NCBI GenBank assembly: GCA_037367355.1 | Contig: CM074695.1 | Coordinates: forward strand, 1,054,001 to 1,118,000 | Origin: Neoscytalidium dimidiatum | Lineage: Eukaryota > Ascomycota > Dothideomycetes > Botryosphaeriales > Botryosphaeriaceae | Length of the DNA: 64,000 nucleotides | Direction of reading: 5' to 3' | In this document: positions 55,670 to 64,000 of the stretch, in pieces | Layout: every line of letters starts with the position of its first letter | Numbering within the stretch: the first letter of the stretch is position 1 | The notes under the pieces: generated by a model | The model's database searches: none | Seen by the model: the letters and a program-made list of their open reading frames with translations, nothing else | What the model was told of the DNA's origin: nothing | Made by a program: the position numbers and the translations under genes

Positions 55670-58600
55670 TCACCCTCGACACAACCACCGCCATGCCCTC
55701 CTCCCCCTCGCCTTTCTCCTCCCTCCACCACCACCTCCTCCTCCCTCATCGTGCCCCTCCTCGCTAACGTCATGCTGCCCAACGATGCTCAAGAAGACCT
55801 GATCCAGCGTGGTCCGGCCGACCGAATAATACGCGATGCCCAGCTCCTCCCGACTCCTCTCCAAGAGCTCGAACAGCTCCGCGATGGACATGTCCCCCTT
55901 CCCTCCGTCCGTCGCGCCCTTGGCCCCGGCCGTGCCCCACGGCGCCACGAACCGCAGCTGCCCGTGCGCGACCCTCTCGTCGACGGCCGCGCCCGGCACG
56001 TTCCTCCGCACCCACGCCCGCACGCGCTCCGTCTCGTCGGCGCCGGTCGCGGGCGCCGACGCGCACACGACCTGGACGACCCAGCCGTCGCCGAAGCGGG
56101 CGCGCAGCTGCTCGCCCGTGCCGACGGCCAGCATGCGGCGCGCCATGATGCCGGCGCGGGTGGCCAGGGCGTCGGCCTCCTCCATGCTGTGCGTGGTGAT
56201 GAGCAGGGCGCGGCCCGCCGCCACGCCGAGCAGCGTGCGCCACATGACGCGCTTGGCCGCCGCGTCCATGCCGGACGAGGGCTCGTCCAGCAGCAGCGCC
56301 GCCGGGTTGCCCATCAGCGCGATGCCCAGCGACAGCTTGCGCTTGTTGCCGCCCGACAGCTTGGCCGCCATCCGCCCCGCGAACGCCGCCAGCCCCACCG
56401 CCTGCAGCACCGCCGTCACGTTCTGCTCCGGGTCGGGCACCCCGCGCGCCCGCGCGTAGAAGCGGAGGTGCTCGAGCACCGTCATCTGGTCCATCGCGTC
56501 GAACTGCGGGCAGACGCCGAGGAGGCCGCGCGCCGCGGCCCGGCGCTGCGTGATGCTGATGCCCTCGACGAGGACGTCGCCGCCGTTGTGCGACGGGCGC
56601 GTGTCGCCGCGGATGAGCGAGATGGTGGTCGATTTGCCGGCGCCGTTGGGGCCGAGGAGGGCGAAGACTTCGCCCGCCGGGATGCCGAATGTGATGTCGT
56701 CGACCGCCGTGTTGCTGCCGAAGTGCTTGGTCAGGTGCAAGACCCGCAGCCGGTCCGAGGACTGCTCGGTGCGCTTGGTTTCGGCAACAACGTCTGAGCC
56801 TCGTGATTCGGTCTCTTCGACATGAGCTTGCCTGTGGGTGGAGCGCATGAGGAAGGCGGGCTTGTACCCGCTGTCCCACCAGACGAGGAAGATGAAGAGG
56901 ACAGCAGCCTGGCCTATGAGGTAAAGGATCGGGCCACCGTAGACTAAGATGTCGCCTGGGTAGGAGGCGACGGAGGTGCCGCGGCAGAGGAGCGAGAATG
57001 AGTTGAGTGAGAGAAGGAGAGAGCGAAGAAGGTTGCCAGAGGGTGTTATGAGACCGATGGTGAAGTGCGCGACCTTAATGTCCCCGTCAATGTTGGCCGG
57101 CTGACTGTATGTAAGAATACTCATGTATGCAATGAAGTAGAGGAGGAAGAAGACCGCCTGTCCACCCGCCATAAAGGCGAATGCGGCAAGCTGCGACGTG
57201 ACGAAGAGAGATACGACGTAGCTCAGAAGAATCGAAGTAAAACCATACAAGAAGAATACCACAAATAAGTAGCCCGGGCTGTACCAGACGTCGGAAGCTC
57301 CCACGAATATTATCGTCACGATGGCAGCGACGAGAAGGACGAAGAGGAAGTCAAACATGGTGTACGCGATCCAAAGTGGAGCAGCGCGAATACCATTGCT
57401 GTAATGCAAGGCGCGCACTTTCCTGATCCTCTCCATCGTGGGGTATAGAGCAAAGAAACCGGTAAATGCACACATGGCCAGCCCGAAGTACAGGATTAGC
57501 TGCAGTGTGTCTCCAGCGCCGGGAGAGAAAGGAACCGCAAACGACTGGAAAGAAGTAACAATGGTCGTGTTTGTGAGAACATTATCCAAGAGGTTCTGAG
57601 TGAGAAGGGACCAATAAATATTAAAGTTTCCGATATAAGCGATGGTCGGCGCGGCCCCGTTTTCGAGGAAGAAACCACCCGGAGTGACATTAGCGTAGTT
57701 GTCGGCAACGTAAGTGTTGAACTCTGACAAGCTGTTGACCAGATGGAAGTTACTTTCATTGAGCAAGAAGGCTCGTGCCAGAGCCTCGGGAGAGACAGTA
57801 CCAGAAGGTCCAATAGGAATGAGGAGGTTATCATCAAGGATGCTGGCTGCCGCAAGGCTCGCAGTACTTGGGTTACTTGATGTCTCGCCGGGGTCGCAAG
57901 ATGCGCCATTAAATCCACTAAGGAACAGAGTGACGAGGCCGGCAGCGATGATCGGAATGAGGACCGCGGCAACGTAAGGCAGATAATTGCGGCGCACAAC
58001 TGTGAGACGCTTGAGAAAGAGGACCCACGCCTGTTTCACGAAGCCGGTGCCCTGCCCAGTCGACATCTCCAACTGCTCCTTTTCAGTCTTCACCTCTGAT
58101 GCGTTCTCCGAGTCCGATACCTTGCTTGAATCCTTTGTCGAGTGATCCTTGTCCAGAGCCTTGGAGTCATATTGCGGTCCAACGACTTGGGGTCCAGAAA
58201 TCTGGTCCTGAATCTCCTCTGCCAATCTAAGAAACACATCTTCAATAGTCGGACCGTTGACTTGATACTGTGTGATGCCTTCGCGCTCCAATGCGGCTGT
58301 CAGACTGCTAGCCTGCGCTGAGTCCGAGACTTGATAGATTGTCTGGTCAAAAAGAACCTTCCGCGGCGTGTTCTGCAGAATCTTTGGCGCTGACTTGACA
58401 AGAGCGTTGTCAAGGACGATACGGTAACCGCCTCCAAGGTTGTGCTTCAATTCAACAGCAGTACCCTCAGCCTTCAAGTTGCCCTTGGAGAGCACCACGA
58501 TATAGTCAGACAGGAAGTCAGCTTCGTCCAAGAAGTGCGTGGTCAACAGCATAGTCCGAGCTCCACGTTCTGCCAACAAGATATCCCAGATTTTTCTCCG

Positions 58601-60601
58601 CGAGAGCGGATCGATACCGGAGCTAACTTCATCGACGCAGCAGACGCGGCTACCTCCAGTAAACATCATGGCGAGCTGCAACTTGCGTTTCTGACCCCCA
58701 GAGAGGGTTCCAGCTCTGGCATTAAGTTTGATGTCTAGGTCACACGAGCGAACGAGGTCCGAGATCTGTTCCTTTGAGTCCCGCTTCGTCGCTTTCAGCG
58801 CGTTGAAAATCTTGACATGCTCGTAGACGGTCAGTTCGTCCCACATGACGTTCTTCTGCGGACAGAGACCCAAGCCACCGTTGCCGTCTACCTCGATCGA
58901 TCCGCTGGTGATGGTGTTGAGACCTGAGATGGCGTCCAAGGTTGTACTTTTCCCAGAACCGTTTGCGCCGAGGAGAACCATGATCTGGCCTCTCAACGCG
59001 GAAAGACTCAGGTCATTGACCGCCAGGACAGTTTCCTTACGCGAAGCACCGAGGCGACACATGACGTTGCGGTGCCACCAACTTGGCTGCCAGCGTTTCG
59101 TAAAATTGGTCAGTTTAATAGAGACAGGAGGCCCTTCCGCGGAATCCAGCGTCATCTTTCGCGTCTTCGAGGCCGTGCCGTACAAGCTCCTCTCCACGAA
59201 AGCACCAATGATCGGGAAGACGAAGATTTGAATGATCAAAAAGACCCAGAATGCTATACCCGGTAATTGCCATGGGCTCTCAGGCGCACCCTCGGTCAGA
59301 TTTACTGCCCTATCTTGCCTCTCGAACCTAGCGATGAGAATCATGAAGTAAGTGTAGTTCATGGGCGGGAAGAGTAAGCTCAGGATAGCAACGGCACCAG
59401 CAGACCGCGATTTGGTGACCTGGGCAATGATGGCCAAGACGATTGAAACGAGGACGACGGTGATTCCGGATAGCTGAGCTTTGCGGAAGAGACTGCCACC
59501 AAGAATGGAGAAACTAGACAGCGCCAGGCCAGCCAGGATATGATACACGATAATGACACCATCACTGGAGGTTGGGAATACAAGTGCGCGCATGATGGCA
59601 GCCATGACGATCCAACTGGGGAGGTAGATAATATCAAAGGCCAGGTGGTTGGCCAAAAGACGTGCCGCCTGCGTGTGCCACACACGTTTATTTGGAGTCA
59701 TGGCCTCTATCAGCTGCGACATGCCCAGTTCCCGTTCCGACGCCATGTGTCCGGTCAACTGGTAGGTGATACCGCAGATACCAATGAAGAAGGCCACAGC
59801 CAGAATATTGATAAGGGCGCGCATGTACAAGTGGCGAATATTGTCCTGCCGCTCTTCGGCCGTTTCAGAAGTGAATGGATATTCATCAACCGTGGTGGGC
59901 AGGGACGAGCCGCTAATTGAGGCGATCTGCGAATCAATGGCATGTTGGAAAGGCAGAATATAGATTTGTGCGTCGTTATCGCTCTCCTCCACGTAGATGC
60001 GTTCTCCAAAGGCGCCATCGGCCCTCACAGTGTAGTTCCAGAGACCGCCAGGGCCCTCGTTGGGTGAGGAGTGGAAATTTGCGGCGGCAAAGCACGTCGA
60101 GACGCCACGTAGCGAGCTGGGACATTCGGTGAGCAGGTCGATGTCGTCCTGTACCACCGAAACCAGTCTCCCAGCAGACCGTACCGTGTCCGAGAGCGCA
60201 TTGATAACTGTTTCAATATCCCCACCGGTCAGGCCATTGTTCACGAAGACGACCTTGTTACGTCCTCCTTGCGCGGCGGCCAGAGCATTGTCGAGGGAGC
60301 GGACAGGCCTGGCGGAGCCTACACCGAAGCTCGAGGGCGGGACGAAGAAGTTCTTCGCATAGGAGATGAAGAACATCTACATAGGTTGTTAGCAATGCTC
60401 GGAGACGGGGCGCAGGTAAAATATGCTAGAAAGTGGCCACTCCGAGTATAACTCGCGGTGGACACGGTGCTGCTACACGGGATCACGTACAAACAGTATG
60501 GGCAAAAGAACGGCGCGCAGAGTCGTCGACAGCGGGTGGCGGAGGGCGACAATGAGCAAGTTCTTCTTGGTAAGAGTCCATGTCTGGCTGAGAATCGCCA
60601 T
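55670..60601 (-). CDS. Full-size ABCA-subfamily ABC transporter
   Basis: ATP-driven membrane protein of about 1605 residues in two exons (60601-60491, 60376-55670), belonging to subfamily A, whose members move lipids. Exon 1 encodes MAILSQTWTLTKKNLLIVALRH, the typical ABCA start, and runs into LLPILF|MFFISYAKNFFVPPSSFG. Layout: first span, a large extracytosolic loop, a membrane domain, nucleotide-binding domain 1 (Walker A GANGSGKST near residue 505, signature LSGGQ near 595, Walker B end CCVDEVSSG), then an acidic/Lys linker. A second membrane domain with its own loop follows, then nucleotide-binding domain 2 (GPNGAGKST near 1280, LSGGN near 1378, LLLDEPSSGMD). Both sites keep the catalytic Glu, so both look competent. 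The C-terminus ends in a poly-Gly/Arg tail (GGGGGGGGRRKARGRR) of doubtful significance. The second half is much more GC-rich than the first. Confidence 0.96.
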
Positions 60602-61726
60602 TGCGCCTGTCCTTCGGATCACGATGCACCCTGGGTGAAGGGCGTAATCGTGAAGACCGGGAAAACAGAAGAGAGCTGCGCTGAGCCAGGCACCAGGCGA
60701 AGTCAGCGGGAGGGGAGGTGTCAACAGAAGCCAAGCTGTGGCAGTGCGCGTCGGAGGTGTCTCGCGCACTCACTCGGGCTGTCCGCAGGCTTCGGGGGTG
60801 GACAGGGCGCTCGCGCTCGAGCTCGAGCTCCTAAATATTTCGGACAGTCTTGACGGGGTGGCGGGGCATGTTCTCGGCGGGAAGCGTGCCAGAAGTGAAA
60901 CCGCAGAGCCTCATATACTACTGATTGACGTGACTGCTCCGTGACGTGAGAGGAGGCTCTGGACGCGCGCTGGAGCACGAGGGCGAAGAGTGCTGCTGGG
61001 CGCAATCGAGGACGGGATGGGCGAATGGGGCAATGCTTGCGAGTCGGTGGGCGGCGCAACTGCAAGTTGTTAACGCCGCTCCTGCTATCGTCGGCGTCAT
61101 CACCCGCCAGCCGCTGCTTGGCCCGTCCTCCCGCGCGGCGCCAAGCCACCCGCTGCCACCGCCATCGCTTGCCCGTTGTGGTGTCTGCACATGTGGATGT
61201 GGCGTAAGTTCGACATGGCGCGCGATCTGGACAGAAGTCGAAGTAGGGTCGCAGCGGCCAACAGCAGTGTTTGGGGACGGTCGCGGGCTTTAAGGTGCGG
61301 CGCCCTTCACAGGCCGAAAGCTACTTTAATGATCAGCTCCCGACCACCAGAGCCACGGGCCGCGGCACCTGAGGCTCAACCACTGATTCGACAAAGCTTC
61401 CCCGATCGCTGCGCCGCTGCCAAGATATCCCAACTTCGCCTGTGCGTGCACGCGAGCAAACAGAGAAATCCTTTTGGATTCTGCTCTACAGCCAAGGCTG
61501 CATGCTGTCCTATGAACGTCTAGGCGAGCTCTTTGTAATGAGAAATGCCTGCCGCCACTCTTTTGGGATCGTACATCCAACAACTTGAGAACCCCTCGCC
61601 TGTAGGCCGTGCGCCATATGTGCAGTTGACCTCACAGCAGCGTCGCATCCAAAACAAACGACACTCGGACGCGTGTGCCGTGCAGTCGCGTTTCCACTAG
61701 CTCTCCTTGACCTTCTGCTCTCGACG
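60602..61726. other. Intergenic between ABCA gene and expression factor gene
   Basis: ABCA promoter on the left and the 3' flank of the next minus-strand gene on the right. GC-rich, with antisense-type open frames of biased composition. A 14-bp perfect palindrome of CTCGAG units lies at 60815-60828. No RNA gene seen. Confidence 0.5.
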
Positions 61727-63871
61727 CTACAGCCTCCTGCCCATCGAGAGCAGCCTGCTCACCTGCATCCGCTCCCTGGCCCTCTCCCAGAACTCCTCCG
61801 CCGCCTGCCCCTCATCCTGCACCGCGCCCTCCCTCTCCGCTCTCGCGGCCCTCTTAGCCGCGACCTTCGGCGGCAGCGGCTTCGTGAAAGCAGGCCTGAG
61901 CTCCAGCTCCACCACGCCCGTGTGCGTGCGATACTTGACGGTCCTGGGGCAGAGCGCCTCAAACTCCCTCAAGAAATCCGGCACTTTCACGTACGCCCAG
62001 TCGGGGAAGGCGTCGTACATGACCACCCTCAAGAAATCCGGCACTTTCACGTACGCCCAGTCGGGGAAGGCGTCGTACATGACCACCCTGCGCCGGCCGC
62101 CGACCCGACCCCCTTCCTGCAGCGGCGAGTCCTGCACGAACCCGAACCCGTTGCCGCGGGCGGTGTACATCTGGCACCAGCGCCGGACGAGCGCGCGGTC
62201 GCGCCGGACCGCCGCGACCAGGGCGTTGCGGCGGCCCAGCAGCGCCGACAGCGAGCGGCGCGGCGCGCGGCCGTCGGCGACCTCGCGCTTGGCGCCTTCG
62301 AGCGCGCGCACGGCGGCGCGCGCGCGCGCGAGGCCGGCGCGGTACAGCCGCACGCCCTCGCGGATGCGCTGGTCGGCGACGTCGTAGCGCTGGTGCTTGG
62401 TGAGGTTGCCGACGCTCAGGTGGAACATCTTCATCGTCGGCCGCACGTTGTACGGCGCGCGCGTGAGCGTCTGCCACAGCTGCTCCGGCGCCGCCAGCGG
62501 CAGCTTGGTCGCCGGCCGGTGCGCGCGCTTGAAGCGCCCGGAGCGGATCGCCGACTGCACGTGCGTCCACGTGAAGAGCTCTGACCAGACCTTCATGGGG
62601 ATGCGGAGGCCGTACGCCGTGCTGATGAAGTCCGTCAGCCGCAATGCTGTCGGGACCTCAGAATTGGTGCCGAAGGCGTGGGCGACGGCGTAGAGTAGCC
62701 GGCCGGTCGGCCTGAGCGGTGCCGATGGGCCAAAGCGCTTTGGAGGGGAGCGTTGCTTCCCGGTCATCATCAGTTCTTCCACATGTATGTTCCAGACGCG
62801 TCGAAGTGTATCCCTCACTGCCGGAAGGTTTCCTTCGCGCGCAAAGGCTAGGATAAGGTTTCCGATCGTATTTTCGTCTCCGAGATGCGCCTCTTCAAGG
62901 ATGTTGTTGAAGAGAGTTTTGACCTGTGTCTCGTAACCACCCAACGAAGGAGCGTAGGATAGCCGTGATACAGGTCTTCTGGCTGAGAGATAGTACTGGT
63001 CAACCCTGAAGCTGAGCGGCTTGGTCCAGTTGTTCCTCAGCCGATCCTGTCGCCTCTCCCAAAGAATTGCATGCATGAATGCGTTGTAGCAATCCGTGTC
63101 CGGTTGGACTCCGTCCTCCCGCATTTTATTCCACAGATCCAGAGCAACAGACTTGTCAGCAACAGACGCAGCGCATCTCAGCATCAGCTTGTAGTCCAGC
63201 AGGCTCAGCGGGACGCTGCTCACGCTCCTCCGTATGGCAACCATTATTTGCAGCGCCTTCATGAGCTGACCCATTGAGGCATCGAGAGAGGGTAAATCGG
63301 AGCCGCGGACCCACCACGAGTGTTCCAGTGCTTCTTGGAGCTCGTGCAGCTGCCGGCTTGAGCTGACGAGGCGGAGCATCTCAGTAAAGGTGACCGGCTG
63401 GATGGAGCTCACGAAGGTGGCATCGTGGGCGCCGGCAATCATGCATTGAATGACATTGTCGACTTCGCGCGTGCGCAATGCCATCCGCAGCCCGTTCACA
63501 TAGTCGATTTTCTTGGTGCTGCGCGTGCGGGGTATGTCTAATGGTGGGCGATCTGGTCGTCTTTGACGGCGCAACAAACGATCTTCTACCTCTGGTCGCG
63601 CATCGTTTTCGGACGCCACAGGTTCGGGGGCGATGTCGGTCCCCCAGACATCGGCGATGGAGGCGGGCGGGTGAACGCCGGAGATGGCGTAGGCGTAGTG
63701 GCGCTGTTGTTGTTGAGCTCCAGGGAGAGAGGTCGCGGCGGGCAAGGAAGGCTCGGGACGGCCGCAGGCAGATCGGGCAGCAGACACAGCTGAAGATGAG
63801 GCATTGACGACGAGCCGGGCTGATAGTAGGCGCGATCGGAGCCCGCTCGCGGCGGTGGCAGCTGGCGTCAT
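61727..63871 (-). CDS. Probable mitochondrial ATPase expression factor (ATP13/PPR-like)
   Basis: Single-exon ORF of 714 residues. The N-terminus is Ala/Ser/Arg-rich without acidic residues (MTPAATAASGLRSRLLSARLVV), a typical mitochondrial targeting sequence. The body is helical and resembles fungal ATPase-expression (Aep2/Atp13-type) or pentatricopeptide proteins: KIDYVNGLRMALRTREVDNVIQCMIAG, LWNKMREDGVQPDTDCYNAFM, LFNNILEEAHLGDENTIGNLILAFAREG and LRRVWNIHVEEL follow the PPR helix pattern. Such factors bind mitochondrial mRNAs and aid their stability or translation; the exact target (for example an ATP synthase subunit transcript) is inference. The 3' third is very GC-rich. It contains a perfect in-frame 60-nt duplication that repeats a 20-residue block containing YDAFPDWAYVKVPDFL. 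The start is the first ATG, 130 bp from the window end. Confidence 0.75.
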   Translation of the reverse strand: MTPAATAASGLRSRLLSARLVVNASSSAVSAARSACGRPEPSLPAATSLPGAQQQQRHYAYAISGVHPPASIADVWGTDIAPEPVASENDARPEVEDRLLRRQRRPDRPPLDIPRTRSTKKIDYVNGLRMALRTREVDNVIQCMIAGAHDATFVSSIQPVTFTEMLRLVSSSRQLHELQEALEHSWWVRGSDLPSLDASMGQLMKALQIMVAIRRSVSSVPLSLLDYKLMLRCAASVADKSVALDLWNKMREDGVQPDTDCYNAFMHAILWERRQDRLRNNWTKPLSFRVDQYYLSARRPVSRLSYAPSLGGYETQVKTLFNNILEEAHLGDENTIGNLILAFAREGNLPAVRDTLRRVWNIHVEELMMTGKQRSPPKRFGPSAPLRPTGRLLYAVAHAFGTNSEVPTALRLTDFISTAYGLRIPMKVWSELFTWTHVQSAIRSGRFKRAHRPATKLPLAAPEQLWQTLTRAPYNVRPTMKMFHLSVGNLTKHQRYDVADQRIREGVRLYRAGLARARAAVRALEGAKREVADGRAPRRSLSALLGRRNALVAAVRRDRALVRRWCQMYTARGNGFGFVQDSPLQEGGRVGGRRRVVMYDAFPDWAYVKVPDFLRVVMYDAFPDWAYVKVPDFLREFEALCPRTVKYRTHTGVVELELRPAFTKPLPPKVAAKRAARAEREGAVQDEGQAAEEFWERARERMQVSRLLSMGRRL
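61966..62089. repeat. Perfect 60-nt tandem duplication in coding DNA
   Basis: The same 60-nt unit occurs twice head to tail; identity extends over 64 nt at a 60-nt offset, without a mismatch. It adds exactly 20 residues to the expression-factor protein. Identity at silent sites means it is very recent, or an assembly artefact. Confidence 0.93.
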
Positions 63872-64000
63872 TGCTCGAGGTCGTTATCGTGAGGTCCACA
63901 ATTGCACCGCGCGTGTCCGAAAGCCTCACGGCTCATCCCGGTCTCAAAATGCTTGGCACATTTGCTGTCTTTGCAACAGCAACGCACGTGGTGTCGTGGA

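Noticed and set aside
55586..56879. Large open frames on both strands over the 3' end of the ABCA gene
   Set aside because: Arg/Pro/Ala-rich translations opposite or out of phase with the nucleotide-binding domain 2 motifs.

Overview
The window is nuclear DNA of a filamentous ascomycete (Pezizomycotina). The genes have short introns with GT/AG ends and CTAAT-type branch sites. They encode typical fungal families: a Zn2Cys6 regulator, RTA1, AIM6, an LCCL membrane protein, AVL9 and an NR-PKS. Plant cell-wall enzymes (GH43, PL4) suggest a plant-associated or saprotrophic fungus. Dothideomycetes would fit, but the sequence alone does not prove it. Twenty genes are called, including one doubtful small ORF, plus two decayed biosynthetic genes. 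Exon joins were worked out by hand; every multi-exon model closes in frame.

Layout. 2.5-10.2 kb: a short-chain dehydrogenase, an LCCL membrane protein, and an aromatic-type aminotransferase divergent from it. 10.5-12.6 kb: a small DYW-like deaminase ORF facing a secreted AIM6-type phosphodiesterase. 13.4-25.7 kb is mostly conserved genes: XPB/Ssl2 helicase of TFIIH, Hid1, a divergent epoxide-hydrolase-like protein that appears to lack catalytic residues, and S-adenosylmethionine decarboxylase with a long, ATG-poor leader carrying a uORF. 26.2-32.9 kb is accessory: a Zn2Cys6 regulator, an RTA1 membrane protein and a GH43 beta-xylosidase, all on the + strand.

33.7-39.4 kb holds a dead secondary-metabolite locus: a broken NRPS (+) and a broken non-reducing PKS (-) meeting tail to tail, both with in-frame stops, frameshifts, missing domains and lost catalytic residues. 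It is flanked by the GH43 gene and a PL4 rhamnogalacturonan lyase (41.8-43.6 kb).

44.3-64 kb: ten-exon AVL9, a Tyr/Pro-rich repeat protein that looks like a GPI-anchored wall protein, an acyltransferase-3 membrane protein, a small putative membrane protein, an NmrA-like reductase, a full-size ABCA transporter, and a mitochondrial expression factor with a perfect 60-nt internal duplication.

Several genes fit the secretory or membrane route (HID1, AVL9, ABCA, LCCL) or the cell surface (GH43, PL4, the repeat protein). Apart from the dead PKS/NRPS pair and possibly TF-RTA1-GH43, the neighbours do not form an obvious pathway. No tRNA, rRNA, CRISPR or intact transposon was recognised.
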